Shown here: positions 37,794 through 47,381 of the stretch, piece by piece
How the letters are laid out: each line of letters starts with the position of its first letter
Position numbering within the stretch: the stretch's first letter is position 1
Assembly: GCA_002238685.1 (NCBI GenBank)
Contig: MPMV01000001.1
Location: 217,840 to 281,839, forward strand
DNA: 64,000 nt
Direction: 5' to 3'
Origin: a bacterium EF100-94H03 bin56
GTDB lineage: Bacteria > Pseudomonadota > Alphaproteobacteria > SP197
The notes under the pieces: model-generated
What the model was told of the DNA's origin: nothing
Database searches by the model: none
What the model saw: the letters and a program-made list of their open reading frames with translations, nothing else
Translations under genes and position numbers: made by a program

Positions 37794-39136
37794 TGCGCTA
37801 TCTGCCCCTGACGGATACCGACCGCGCCGCCATGCTCGAGGTGGTCGGAGCCCGCAGCATCGACGATCTCTACGGTGATGTTCCCCAGGACGTATGGTGC
37901 GAAGAGCTTCTCGACCTGCCGCTCCACCAGGGAGAAATCGAGGTCGAGAGGGCGCTCTCGGCCATGGCGGAGAAAAACCTGCACGGCGGCAATGCGCCGT
38001 TCTTCCTCGGCTGCGGCGCCTATCGCCACCATGTGCCGGCGGCCGTGGATGCCCTCATCCAGCGGGGCGAGTTTCTCACGTCCTACACGCCCTATCAGCC
38101 GGAGATTTCCCAGGGCACCCTGCAGATGCTCTTCGAGTTCCAGACCATGGTGGCCATGCTGACAGGCATGGAGGTCGCCAACGCCTCGATGTATGACGGA
38201 GCGTCGGCGGCGGCGGAAGCCGTTCTCATGGCAAGCCGTGTGACGCGACGGCGGCGGGCCGTTGTGTCGGGCGGGCTTCATCCCCACTACCGCGATACCG
38301 TCTCCACCTATGTGCGCCATGCCGACCTTGAAGTCGTGACGCTGCCGATGGCTGTTCAGGAGGCTGACCTCGAGTCGCAGATCGACGGATCGACGGCCTG
38401 TGTCGTCGTGCAGATCCCGGATATCTTCGGCCGTCTTCATGACTTCTCGGCACTGGCTGATGCCTGCCACAGGGCGGGTGCCCTTCTGGTTGTCGCCGTG
38501 AACGAAGTGGTGTCTCTCGGCCTTCTCACCCCGCCGGGCGATATGGGGGCCGACATCGTCGTTTGCGAGGGCCAGTCACTGGGCAACTCCCTGGGATTTG
38601 GCGGGCCCTATGTCGGTCTCTTTGCCACCAGGAAACGCCATGTCCGGCAGATGCCAGGGCGGCTGGCTGGCGAGACTGTGGATGCCGACGGGCGCAGGGG
38701 CTGGGTTCTCACCCTGTCGACACGCGAGCAGCACATCCGCCGTGAAAAGGCGACCAGCAACATCTGCACCAACTCGGGCCTGTGCGCCCTTGCCTTCACC
38801 ATCCATCTCGCGTTGCTCGGGGAACATGGCCTTGCCCGGCTGGCCGCCCTCAACCACGAAGCGGCGCAGCGGACCATGGAACGACTGATCGCCATCAACG
38901 GGGTTTCCACGCCGAACGATGGCTTCTTCAACGAGTTCACGATCGAGCTTCCCGGGCCCGCCGCGGAGGTCGTCGACCAGCTCGCGGAACGGGGCATCCT
39001 GGGAGGTGTGCCGCTGTCGCGGTTCGAGCCGGCGAACGGCGCGCTCGCGAACCTGATGCTGGTGGCCGCAACGGAACTGACGACGACCGGAGAGATCGAC
39101 GCCCTTGCCGGCGCACTGCAGGAGATCCTGTCATGA
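37793..39136 (+). CDS. gcvPA: Glycine dehydrogenase (decarboxylating) subunit 1
   Basis: A 447-residue N-terminal half of the split P protein. It has the PLP-fold scaffold without the active-site lysine, with [20 protein letters not shown] and [20 protein letters not shown] as family signatures. It forms a heterodimer with subunit 2. ATG 37793 overlaps gcvH by one base and its end overlaps gcvPB by four. Confidence 0.96.
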   Translation: MRYLPLTDTDRAAMLEVVGARSIDDLYGDVPQDVWCEELLDLPLHQGEIEVERALSAMAEKNLHGGNAPFFLGCGAYRHHVPAAVDALIQRGEFLTSYTPYQPEISQGTLQMLFEFQTMVAMLTGMEVANASMYDGASAAAEAVLMASRVTRRRRAVVSGGLHPHYRDTVSTYVRHADLEVVTLPMAVQEADLESQIDGSTACVVVQIPDIFGRLHDFSALADACHRAGALLVVAVNEVVSLGLLTPPGDMGADIVVCEGQSLGNSLGFGGPYVGLFATRKRHVRQMPGRLAGETVDADGRRGWVLTLSTREQHIRREKATSNICTNSGLCALAFTIHLALLGEHGLARLAALNHEAAQRTMERLIAINGVSTPNDGFFNEFTIELPGPAAEVVDQLAERGILGGVPLSRFEPANGALANLMLVAATELTTTGEIDALAGALQEILS

Positions 39137-40620
39137 GCGGCATGACATCGGGTGGCCATCGCGGCCTGGTGATGGACGAGCCGCTGCTGTTCGAACTCGA
39201 CGGTGGCGGGCGCAGCGGGGTCGATCTTCCGGAACCGGAGGGGAGGACGCCGAAGCTGGGAGGCGTCAGGCCGCGCCAGGCCATCGGTCTTCCGGGAGTC
39301 TCGGAGCCCGAAGTGATCCGTCACTTCACGCGGTTGTCGCAAAAGAACTACGCGATCGATTCGGGTCTCTATCCCCTGGGATCGTGCACCATGAAGCACA
39401 ATCCCCGGCTCAACGAGAAGGTCGTCAGATTGCCGGGATTTGCCATGGCGCACCCCTTGCAACCACAGGCGACGGCACAGGGTTGCCTGGAACTCATCGC
39501 CACACTGGCGCACTGGCTCACCACTCTCACCGGGATGCAGGGTGTGGCCATGTCACCGGCGGCCGGCGCGCACGGCGAGTTCGCCGGTCTGATGTGCATT
39601 CGCGCCGCTCTCACGGCCAGGGGTGATGCGCGGCGCAGGATCCTTGTTCCCGAATCGGCCCACGGCACCAATCCGGCGACGGCAGCGCTCTGCGACTACA
39701 GGGTCAACACCGTGCCCTGCGACGCGAGAGGGCGTGTCGACCTGGCTGCTTTCGAGCGCGCCCTCGACGACGATGTCGCCGCCCTCATGCTGACCAATCC
39801 CAACACCTGCGGGCTCTTCGAGACCGACATCATGACGATTTCCGGCATGCTGCACTCTGCCGGAGCCTTTCTCTATGCCGATGGCGCCAACTTCAACGCC
39901 ATCGTCGGCCGGGTGAGGCCGGGGGACCTCGGCGTTGACGCGATGCACATCAATCTCCACAAGACCTTCTCGACTCCCCATGGAGGCGGTGGTCCGGGAA
40001 GCGGTCCGGTGGTCCTCTGCGAAGAACTGCTGCCCTTTGCGCCATTGCCGCGTATCAAAGCCGATGGTGATGACTGGCAACTCATCGAACGCGACAGCGA
40101 TGGACGGGCGTTCGGCCGCCTGCGCGCATTCCACGGGCAGATGGGCATGTTCGTGCGGGCGCTCGCCTACATGATGAGTCATGGCGCCGACGGATTGCGC
40201 CAGGTCGCCGAGGATGCCGTGCTCAATGCCAACTACGTGCTGGCGCGTCTTTCCGGTGCCTACAACGCGCCATTTCCGGGGCCGTGCATGCACGAGTGCC
40301 TGTTCGATGACCGCAATCTGAAGGACACGGGGATCTCCACCCTCGACATTGCCAAGGCGATGATCGACGAGGGATACCATCCCATGACCATGTATTTTCC
40401 GCTTATCGTCCATGGCGCCATGCTCATCGAGCCGACGGAAACCGAAAGCCGTCAGAGCATTGACCGGTTCTGCGATGTCATGGTGCATCTGGCGGACGAG
40501 GCGAGGAAGGGGAACCAGGAACTCTTCCACAGCGCACCGCGTTTCGCTCCCTGGAAGCGGCTGGACGAAACGGCTGCCGCCCGCCGTCCCGTCCTGACGT
40601 GGACTCCTGACACCACCTGA
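39133..40620 (+). CDS. gcvPB: Glycine dehydrogenase (decarboxylating) subunit 2
   Basis: A 495-residue PLP-dependent half of the P protein, which decarboxylates glycine and passes the aminomethyl group to GcvH. The active-site lysine is in [40 protein letters not shown] and the [12 protein letters not shown] motif are diagnostic. ATG 39133 is in ATGA overlap with gcvPA; ATG 39142 is an alternative. It ends the gcv operon. Confidence 0.96.
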   Translation: MSGMTSGGHRGLVMDEPLLFELDGGGRSGVDLPEPEGRTPKLGGVRPRQAIGLPGVSEPEVIRHFTRLSQKNYAIDSGLYPLGSCTMKHNPRLNEKVVRLPGFAMAHPLQPQATAQGCLELIATLAHWLTTLTGMQGVAMSPAAGAHGEFAGLMCIRAALTARGDARRRILVPESAHGTNPATAALCDYRVNTVPCDARGRVDLAAFERALDDDVAALMLTNPNTCGLFETDIMTISGMLHSAGAFLYADGANFNAIVGRVRPGDLGVDAMHINLHKTFSTPHGGGGPGSGPVVLCEELLPFAPLPRIKADGDDWQLIERDSDGRAFGRLRAFHGQMGMFVRALAYMMSHGADGLRQVAEDAVLNANYVLARLSGAYNAPFPGPCMHECLFDDRNLKDTGISTLDIAKAMIDEGYHPMTMYFPLIVHGAMLIEPTETESRQSIDRFCDVMVHLADEARKGNQELFHSAPRFAPWKRLDETAAARRPVLTWTPDTT

Positions 40621-40646
40621 CGCATTCGGCGGCCCTCATTTGCTGA

Positions 40647-40966
40647 TCAAGGGTCGTTCTTTCTTCCCAAGACCAGTTGCACGGGAACGGATGCCACGAC
40701 CCTTCGTTCCCTGAGCGCAATCAAGAGGAACCATGCCCAAAGTCGCGATTCAACCAGAGGCGCGCTGTCCGCTGAAGGATGAATTGCGCACTGTTCGGTA
40801 CCGACAACCGCCCAGCCGCCTTCAGCCTTGATACCACGCAGTGTTGCCATGGCCGTCGCGTGCAAATGGTCAAGACCAATGCAGTGCGGCGCCCGGTAGA
40901 ATCTGTTGCGCGCAATCCCCGGTCCGACTTGAACAGGTTCGAACAGAATCTCAAGACGTGAATGGC
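40647..40966 (-). pseudogene. Remnant of a trimethylamine/dimethylglycine dehydrogenase-like gene
   Basis: Read on the minus strand without an in-frame stop from about 40966 to 40647, this encodes about 104 residues that match the N-terminus of the intact flavoprotein at 612: ILFEPVQVGPGIARNRFYRA against ILFEPVAIGPVTARNRFYQV, and IKAEGGWAVVGTEQCAIHPS against MKAEGGWAVVNTEYCSPHPS. After the LW of ESRLW the match fails (the segment read AWFLLIALRERR is unlike DDRDIRAHALM), then VQLVLGRK resembles VELVLGGA, before a stop. No start codon is in the right frame. It is a decayed 5' fragment; the rest of the gene is gone. Confidence 0.8.
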
Positions 40967-41120
40967 ACAGCTGTACTCAATTGCCAATCTCGTCGTCGAC
41001 GGGTTTGGTCATCCTTGGGCGAAGACGACTGCCCACGGAAGCGCGGTCCGAGAACTTGCATCACGGGACACGGGTTTCCATGGGAAAAATGGTCCGTCAA
41101 TCTGTCCTGGATTTCCTTCT

Positions 41121-42251
41121 CTAGATGCCGGCCTTCACATCGATAAACAGGCGGTTGATCTTTTCCTGGCTGTCCGTCGAGAAGGGTTCCAGCAACACCC
41201 CGGAAGAAATGACCGCCTCCGGGTCGGTCCAGCCCAACTGTTTCAAGACATCCAGATTGGCTTCTTCGAAGGCCTTCTGATTCGCATGCCCGTACGCATA
41301 CTCCTCAATCGCGTACACACCGGACTCCGGGGCAAGAGTAGTATCCAGGTAGGCATATCTCACATCGTCTGAGGCGGAGGCACCCTCAACAAGCACCGAA
41401 AGATCAATCCACGTAATCAAGCCTTCCCTTGGTGCCATAAATGCGACAGGCACGCCTTGTGCCCGGAGTTCGGCGTATACGTCGCTCCAGGCATAGGCGG
41501 CCACGACCTCGCCTGCGGCAATTGATTGAGCGAGTGATGTGTTGTCACTGTAGTAGAAGCGTACCAACTCGCGCTGTTCCCTGAGAAGATCGTGAACCTT
41601 GGCAATGTCCTCGTCTCCCATGTTGAACGGGTCCGCGACACCTGCGACCAACGCCGCCGGAATGGCTGCCTCATCAGCGGAATCGCGCATTGCGAGACGG
41701 CCCGTATACTTCGGGTCCCAAAGAATCTCCCAAGTATGGTTGTCTACATACTCGGGCGCCATGTCCGTACGGAAGATGACGGAATTGCTGCCCCAAATGA
41801 ACGGTACAGCCCACTGGATTCCATCCTCCAGCGCACCGCTGCCCTTGAGCCTTTCGAACACGTCAGGCCAATGCGTCAACCGTGATGTATCGATCGGTGT
41901 AATCAGGCCTGCGTCCCTCCAGCGCCGGATTGATTCGTATCCTGTTGTCGAGATATCAGGCTTGTATCCTGCCTGGAGCTTGATGAAGGCCTCCTGGAGG
42001 TCTCCGAAATACGAGAACTCGGGGGCCTTTCCGTATTCATCGAGAAAACTCTGATACATCTCCGGAACAGCATAGACATCCCACGTGAAAACCAGCAAAT
42101 CATCACTCTGAGCACTTGCATTGCGACTTACCATCGGAACAGTTGCCGTACCGATGCCAACGGCGGCAAGCATGGCTAGAGTCGTGCGACGATCGAACTT
42201 TCTGCACTTGAGAAACTGGTCAGGTGTCATTGGGAATTGCGGCTTCGTCAT
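41121..42251 (-). CDS. PotD-like extracellular solute-binding protein (spermidine/putrescine type), orphan
   Basis: A 376-residue periplasmic binding protein. The N-terminus has FDRRTTLAMLAAVGIGTATV, a Tat-like or Sec signal, with maturation near NASAQS. The mature part (LLVFTWDVYAVPEMYQSFLD, WAVPFIWGSNSVIFRTDM and WIDLSVLVEGASASDDVRYA) follows polyamine/amine binding proteins of ABC importers. ATG 42251 fits GGGAGA upstream; the frame opens at 42374. No permease or ATPase genes are nearby, so it is orphaned or works with distant components. Base composition is richer in A/T than the flanking core genes, suggesting transfer. Confidence 0.83.
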   Translation of the reverse strand: MTKPQFPMTPDQFLKCRKFDRRTTLAMLAAVGIGTATVPMVSRNASAQSDDLLVFTWDVYAVPEMYQSFLDEYGKAPEFSYFGDLQEAFIKLQAGYKPDISTTGYESIRRWRDAGLITPIDTSRLTHWPDVFERLKGSGALEDGIQWAVPFIWGSNSVIFRTDMAPEYVDNHTWEILWDPKYTGRLAMRDSADEAAIPAALVAGVADPFNMGDEDIAKVHDLLREQRELVRFYYSDNTSLAQSIAAGEVVAAYAWSDVYAELRAQGVPVAFMAPREGLITWIDLSVLVEGASASDDVRYAYLDTTLAPESGVYAIEEYAYGHANQKAFEEANLDVLKQLGWTDPEAVISSGVLLEPFSTDSQEKINRLFIDVKAGI

Positions 42252-42605
42252 TGGAGATTCTCCCTTGTCTTGGGCTTTCTTTCCTGGGCTCTTGAGATCA
42301 GTCCATGATAGTCCCATCCGTGCTGCAAGGCCATCGACATCTTGGTGCATGGACCGCTCCTGCCAGCGCCACACGCAGGCCCTGGAATTGCCGTTTTCGC
42401 TGAATGTCGTTCTTCGGGTAAATTCATCGGTCCTTACGCGTTCATCGATCCCACGTCGGCCGTGCTGGCCTTGTTGATACTCTTCGCGGCAGGTCCATGG
42501 GAACAGGCGCGCAGCAAACCGAAAAAACCTTTTAGTTGTGTAGTCTTGTCACGGCCCCTCCCTTCGCTCAGACTTGTGCGTCAGTACCAGGGAAGAGGAC
42601 GCACC
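42252..42605. other. Divergent intergenic region
   Basis: About 354 bases between the PotD-like gene and the SDR gene. It contains an A-rich run (CCGAAAAAACC near 42520) and should hold both promoters, but no clear elements or RNA genes are recognised. Confidence 0.45.
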
Positions 42606-43382
42606 ATGGGTGGACGGCTGGACGGAAAAACCGCGCTTGTGACCGGGGGAGGGCGCGGTATCGGAGCCGGCATTGCCAGGATTTTTGCAGCGGAGGGGGC
42701 ACGGGTCGTGATCGCCACGCGCACCGTGAGCCGCGGAGAGGCGGTCGCCCGCGTGATCTCGAAGACCGGCGGAGACGCCTCGGCGATGGCGACCGACGTC
42801 GCCAGTGCGAAGCAGGTCAAGGCGATGATCGCCGAGGCTCGGAAACGGCTCGGCGCGATCGATATCGTCGCCCACAACGCGGGTGTCTACCCGTCGTCGA
42901 TGATCACGAAGATGAAGGAGGCCGAATGGGATCACGTGCTCGACACGAACCTGAAGAGTCTCTTTCTGATCACGAAGGCCGTTCTGCCTCACATGATCCG
43001 CCGCAAGTACGGACGGATCGTTGTGACGTCATCGATCTCGGGCCCGCGGGTGGCCATGCCGGAGTGGAGCCACTACTGTGCCTCGAAGGCCGGTGTGAAT
43101 GGATTCATCAAGTCCGCGGCTCTGGAAGTCGCCAAACAGGGTGTCACGATCAACGCCGTCGAACCCGGCAATATCCTGATCCGCCGTCCCGGTTCGCGTG
43201 AGGCGCGCGAGCAGGAGGAGACGATGGTGCCTGCAATTCCCATGGGCGAACTCGGTGAACCCGAGGATATCGCGTACGCGGCGCTCTACCTGGCCAGTGA
43301 CGAGGCACGTTACGTGACGGGCCAGACCATCATCGTAGACGGGGGCCAGATCTTGCCCGAAAGTCAGTCGGGTGTGCTCTAG
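42606..43382 (+). CDS. Short-chain dehydrogenase/reductase (FabG-like)
   Basis: A 258-residue classical SDR. The NAD(P) motif is TGGGRGIGAGIA, the structural NAG is in AHNAGVYPSSM, the catalytic Ser/Tyr/Lys are in VTSSISGPR and YCASKAG, and the C-terminal ARYVTGQTIIVDGGQ is typical. Asp/Arg after the second strand (ATRTVSR) suggests NADP preference. ATG 42606 follows GGAAGAGG. The substrate is unknown. Confidence 0.88.
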   Translation: MGGRLDGKTALVTGGGRGIGAGIARIFAAEGARVVIATRTVSRGEAVARVISKTGGDASAMATDVASAKQVKAMIAEARKRLGAIDIVAHNAGVYPSSMITKMKEAEWDHVLDTNLKSLFLITKAVLPHMIRRKYGRIVVTSSISGPRVAMPEWSHYCASKAGVNGFIKSAALEVAKQGVTINAVEPGNILIRRPGSREAREQEETMVPAIPMGELGEPEDIAYAALYLASDEARYVTGQTIIVDGGQILPESQSGVL

Positions 43383-43823
43383 GCAGCCTTTCCGTCATGA
43401 CCTCGTGCGATGTACTGACCTTACCCCCGTCGACTGGTGTTGGGTCGAGGGCCGGCGCGGCGGCGTTGGGGTCCGGTGGTTTGTCCTTCGCTTTCGCGCC
43501 GGGCCTCAGTCCGGCTCCCGTAACGACGTTTCCAATCCGCTCTCGTCAAACGCAGCATGCGGTCTTGCCGCACTGCGCAACCCTGTTGCCCTCATCCCAT
43601 GGTTTGTGGGGCGAGGGGCCGAAAGTGCCAGCCAAACAGCCGGAGCAGGGCCGACCGAGAATCCCGCGCGGCGGCTATCTGCTCAAGGGTGGACACGGCC
43701 GAATCGAGGGCGAGCCCGTCAAGTGGTAGTTCCTTCCCGGCGACCGCCCCCTTGTCGAATCCTGCATCTGGATGACCTGGGTGTTCCGCACCGTCTTGCG
43801 ATGCGTCATGGAGCGATGATCTG
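43383..43823 (+). other. Intergenic region with a strong hairpin (43551-43577)
   Basis: About 440 bases between the SDR and methyltransferase genes. At 43551-43577 a stem forms from CGCAG-ca-TGCGG, loop TCTTG, CCGCA-CTGCG. The preceding TCCGGCTCCCG and TTTCCAATCCGCTCTCGTCA followed by this hairpin recall sequence that I associate with group II intron fragments; this is from memory and unverified. No reverse transcriptase is encoded here. Confidence 0.35.
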
Positions 43824-44957
43824 ATGAACGATACGAGCGGCGACCGTCCCTTCCGCTTCTTTGACAACCGGGAAAAGTACCTGCTGTTCGTCACCACGTG
43901 CGGCGAAAAGTGGGCGATCGGCGAGCGCATCGGCGCAGAGCTTTCCAAGCTCGCTCCCGAACCTCCCGCACTGCGGGTGTTCGACGCCGGGACGGGCGAC
44001 GGCACCGTGATGGCCGGTGTGCTCCGACGGCTTCACGGACGCTTCCCCACCGTGCCGTTTCTCGTTGTTGGAAAGGAGATCAGCCTTGAGGACGTGAGGC
44101 TCACCCTGGACAAGTTGCCCGATCGTTTCTCCGAGCATCCGCAGACCGTCGTGGCGCTTACCAACATGCACTATCGCGAGGCGCCATGGCTGTCCCCGAC
44201 CGAAGGCGAGGCACGGCCAAGCCTCAACTGGCGTGAAGTCGCCCTTGATGGCCACACCGCGCACGAGTTCGACCGGCAGATCGCCAACCTCCGCCCGCTC
44301 CTGGCGGACTGGTGGAAGGTGCGCACGAATCCCAGGACCGGCAACCCGGTCTACGTCGAACCGTCCGTGATCGTTCTCTACCGCTCCGATCACAGGTTCA
44401 TGCTCGATTCGGTCATTCCCAAGCCGGGCGCACCGCCGGGAGGCTACGACCTCGTTATCGCGGCGCAGCCGTATCGCGCGCGCCACGCCGCCGATTTCAA
44501 GGTGCGGTTCGTGCTTGAACCTCTCGCCGCTTCGCTTGCGAAGGGCGGGCGCATGATCGCCATCCAGTCGACGGGACAGGACCCGGGCATGGAGATCATC
44601 CGCAAGATCTGGCCTTCGGAGGAACCGTTCCAGACCCCGGGACCGGTACTCGTGCAGGAGTTGCGCTCCCGGCTCGAGGCCGACTACCCGGAACGCGAGT
44701 TTGGCATCGACGGCGAGTCGAGCAGCATTTTCCGCTACTCCCTGCACGTCATGCCGAACGAGGTTGCCGAGAACATCGGGACCTCGACCCGGCTGGCGGC
44801 GTGGAACGCCGCGGTGTACGTCGCCCAGATCGACGACGAGCGCATCACCCGCGCCATGTCCGAAAGCGCCTACCTGGATGCGACGGCCGAAGTCGTGACG
44901 CGCCATGGCGGACTGTGGTTCGTCGACGAGTCGTTCGTCGTCGCGCGGCGCAAGTGA
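43824..44957 (+). CDS. Class I SAM-dependent methyltransferase of unknown substrate
   Basis: A 377-residue protein. SAM motif I is LRVFDAGTGDGTVMAGV (about residues 50-66) with an acidic residue after the second strand (LVVGKEISLED). The N-terminus FRFFDNREKYLLFVTTCGEK is distinctive but not tied to a characterised enzyme. The C-terminal ~120 residues may form a substrate lid. It lies between the SDR and a homocysteine-methyltransferase-family gene, which is compatible with methylated-compound metabolism, but no direct link is proven. Confidence 0.68.
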   Translation: MNDTSGDRPFRFFDNREKYLLFVTTCGEKWAIGERIGAELSKLAPEPPALRVFDAGTGDGTVMAGVLRRLHGRFPTVPFLVVGKEISLEDVRLTLDKLPDRFSEHPQTVVALTNMHYREAPWLSPTEGEARPSLNWREVALDGHTAHEFDRQIANLRPLLADWWKVRTNPRTGNPVYVEPSVIVLYRSDHRFMLDSVIPKPGAPPGGYDLVIAAQPYRARHAADFKVRFVLEPLAASLAKGGRMIAIQSTGQDPGMEIIRKIWPSEEPFQTPGPVLVQELRSRLEADYPEREFGIDGESSSIFRYSLHVMPNEVAENIGTSTRLAAWNAAVYVAQIDDERITRAMSESAYLDATAEVVTRHGGLWFVDESFVVARRK

Positions 44958-45435
44958 CCTGTAACGGTGATTGATGCGGTCCTTGAAGCCGCAGACATGC
45001 TGGTGAGCGAATCACGTCGTCCGGAAGGGCCTCGTGGCGCCGGTGACGAGGCCGCGCCGTGGTCAAGGCAATCAGCCAAGCGAGCGTGATTGTGCCGCTC
45101 TGTCATGTGTCTTCGCTCGCGCTGTTTCCGGGCTTCCGGGTTCGGCTTCTGTACGGCAACACCGGTCCCGGGCTGTCGGCAGAGCTGGTGGCGGTCCAAT
45201 TCGGCTTCATCGTGCGAAACCGACGTTGACGGCCGGCCGGTTCGTGCGCGCAGGACTGGATGGAGATGTGCGCCGGGCGGCGCGCGCCCGGCATTGCGAC
45301 GACGGTCAGGGCGGAGGCGCACGCAATGGCGGTCCTCCGGCCCCCCGCAGGGGCGGATGGAGGGAGCGGTCGCCGGCGATACGCGCCGGCCGGGACGGAC
45401 CCGCTATCGGTTGGCGTTCGAACGTGCCTTGTCCT
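44958..45435. other. Intergenic region between convergent genes
   Basis: About 480 bases. A GTG-started ORF of 56 codons (45059-45229, VVKAISQASVIVPLCHVSSL and on) is hydrophobic and could be a remnant, but it has no homologue I recognise and no good ribosome site. No terminator is obvious. Confidence 0.4.
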
Positions 45436-46413
45436 TCAGGCGGCTTTCCCCGTCACTTCCAGGGCGGCGACCATGGCGCGAATGTGCTCAATGGTCGTGC
45501 CGCAGCAGCCGCCGATGATCTGGACTCCCGAGTCAACCCAGCCACGGCAGGCGGCCGCGAATTCCGCGGGGCTCGCCGTCTCGGTGCTTCGGTCGGTTGT
45601 CGGATCGAAAAGCAGCGTTTCGGGATAGGCCATGAACGGGCCGTCCCAGAGTTCGCGCAGAACGTCGAGGCCAGGTCCCGTAGCTTCGATCGAACTGTGC
45701 ATGATTCCATAGACATCGCCGCCCGTCGCCGTGAGTGCGGCAATAATCTCGGACAGTGGCGCCGGGGCCTTGGACCTGTGATCGTCCGCCAGCTGGCCTT
45801 GCTCCTCGCGAGAGATGTCCCAGCCAATCATGGAGCCATCCGGCAAGAGGCTGCCGCTGACGCCAACCCACACCGGCAAGCCTGTCGCCAGCGCTGCCTC
45901 GAGACACAGACTGGCGCGATCGATGTCCGACATCATCTCCAGAAGCAGGAGATCGGCGCCCGATTCGGCAAAGATGTCGGCCACCTCGCGGTAGTTGGCG
46001 GCCTCTTCGTCACGACCAGGCACGAAGCGGGGATCGGGGCTTAACGTGCCCTCGATCCAGGCGACCATGGTCGACATGGAGCCCGCCACCCAGACCGGTC
46101 GTCCGGGCGCCGCGTTGGCGCGTGCCTCGCATGCCAGTTCGACCGCGCGCCGGTTGATCGCCGCGGTCTCCTGTTCCAGACCTGCGCCCGCGAGGACATG
46201 ACGGCAGGTCGCGAAGGTGTTGGCGGTGATCACGTCGGCTCCGGCGCGGATGTACTCCTCGTGGACCGTGCGCACGATGTCGGGGTGCGTCCTGTTCGCT
46301 TCCGCGCACCAAGCCACACTGTTCATCCGGCCGCCCAGCCGTGCGACCTCCGTGCCAGTCGCGCCGTCAAGCGCGATGGTGGCGCCTGAAGCGATCATCT
46401 CGTCCAGTGTCAC
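45436..46413 (-). CDS. Homocysteine S-methyltransferase family protein (BHMT-like)
   Basis: A 325-residue TIM-barrel methyltransferase of the betaine-homocysteine/S-methylmethionine group. LDGATGTEVARLGG opens the barrel, ADVITANTFATCRHVL follows, and the paired zinc cysteines lie in IIGGCCGTTIEHIRAM. The third zinc ligand, normally Cys in GINC, falls in VYGIMHSSIEATGPG, where His or Ser stands instead. GTG 46413 is preceded by GGAGGG. It could move a methyl group from betaine, a sulfonium or a corrinoid partner to homocysteine; the donor is not known. Confidence 0.85.
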   Translation of the reverse strand: MTLDEMIASGATIALDGATGTEVARLGGRMNSVAWCAEANRTHPDIVRTVHEEYIRAGADVITANTFATCRHVLAGAGLEQETAAINRRAVELACEARANAAPGRPVWVAGSMSTMVAWIEGTLSPDPRFVPGRDEEAANYREVADIFAESGADLLLLEMMSDIDRASLCLEAALATGLPVWVGVSGSLLPDGSMIGWDISREEQGQLADDHRSKAPAPLSEIIAALTATGGDVYGIMHSSIEATGPGLDVLRELWDGPFMAYPETLLFDPTTDRSTETASPAEFAAACRGWVDSGVQIIGGCCGTTIEHIRAMVAALEVTGKAA

Positions 46414-46518
46414 GTTATTGCCCTCCCGGATGCGATCCGCAGCAGCCTAGAGGCATCGGGAGGGCATTTGAAGATGTCCGGCTGCATGGATGTGAGCCTC
46501 ATGATCGTGGACCGACTG

Positions 46519-46534
46519 CGGACTCCGGAGTCCG
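46519..46534. promoter_or_regulatory. Perfect 16-bp palindrome CGGACTCCGGAGTCCG
   Basis: Two uninterrupted 8-bp arms with no loop, about 106 bp upstream of the divergent-side start of the methyltransferase gene (GTG 46413). A TCCTTTTCC tract follows on the plus strand, but no plus-strand gene precedes it, so an operator is as likely as a terminator. Confidence 0.35.
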
Positions 46535-46834
46535 TCCTTTTCCTCGTGCCGGTCCCGGACATGCGCCGCATTCCTTTGTGCCTCGGCCACGATTCCGTTG
46601 GCATCGGCGCGCGCTCCTCTCCAGGAACAACGGCCGGCGCGGCGCGGAATGGCCGTTCGCGATCGGCTGAGACTATTGATGTGGCACAGGCGGCGAACCG
46701 CTTCGCGATCCGCTCCTGCACGTTCCCGCCAGCGAACCGGTTTCCTCTCTCTCCAGATTCGGGGCACGGATGTCTTGCACCCCGGCTGCAGTTCCTTCGG
46801 AGTCTGGCAGCGGCTTGGGGGAAGGGGGCCCGTT

Positions 46835-46851
46835 CAGACGTCGCGCGTCTG
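46835..46851 (-). terminator. Hairpin downstream of the atp operon
   Basis: CAGACG-tcgcg-CGTCTG, about 37 bp past the atpF stop on the minus strand. There is no T-tract, so termination would be weak or Rho-assisted. Confidence 0.35.
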
Positions 46852-46887
46852 TCCGGCGCGCATCGTGAAGGCAGGAATGACGCCCGG

Positions 46888-47379
46888 TCAGGCGAGACGC
46901 TGGTCGAGTTCGTCGATGGCCTCGCCCACGAGACGTGACTGTTCGCTGTCGTCAAGCCGTGTTTGGATGAGTCTCGCCGTGGCGCCAAGGGCGAGGTCGA
47001 CCGCGGCCTCGCGGACGTCGTTGACCGCATCTGCCTCGGCCTGGCGAATTCTCTCCTGTGCGGCCTGGCGCCGCTGGGCCAGTTTCGCCTGGAGTTCGCG
47101 CGACGCGTTGCGTTTCAGGGTTTCCGCTTCCTCGCGCGCCCGCGCCATGATGTCGGCAATCTCGGCTTCGGCCTCCCGGTGCTTGCGCCGGTAGGAAGAG
47201 AGCAGTTCCTTTGCCTCCTCGTTCAGCGCGTTCGCCTCATCGAGTTTCCTTGCGATCTCGCCGCTGCGCCTGTCGAGTGCGGTTATGATCATGGAGGAGA
47301 GCGGTTTGGCGGCAATGGCAACGGCGATCACGAAGGCGACGGCCACCCAGAACGCAGGATCCTCGAAGAGCTGCACCAT
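46888..47379 (-). CDS. atpF: F0F1 ATP synthase subunit b
   Basis: A 163-residue stator subunit: one N-terminal transmembrane helix (about residues 8-27, FWVAVAFVIAVAIAAKPLSS) and a long, charged coiled coil (KLDEANALNEEAKELLSSYR and following). It pairs with the b' subunit encoded just upstream, as in alphaproteobacteria. Last gene of the F0 operon. Confidence 0.94.
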   Translation of the reverse strand: MVQLFEDPAFWVAVAFVIAVAIAAKPLSSMIITALDRRSGEIARKLDEANALNEEAKELLSSYRRKHREAEAEIADIMARAREEAETLKRNASRELQAKLAQRRQAAQERIRQAEADAVNDVREAAVDLALGATARLIQTRLDDSEQSRLVGEAIDELDQRLA

Positions 47380-47381
47380 GA

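Larger units (their letters stand above)
46414..46887. other. Intergenic region with two inverted repeats
   Basis: About 470 bases between the methyltransferase gene and atpF. It holds the perfect palindrome at 46519-46534 and the hairpin at 46835-46851 listed separately. I see no gene. Confidence 0.5.
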
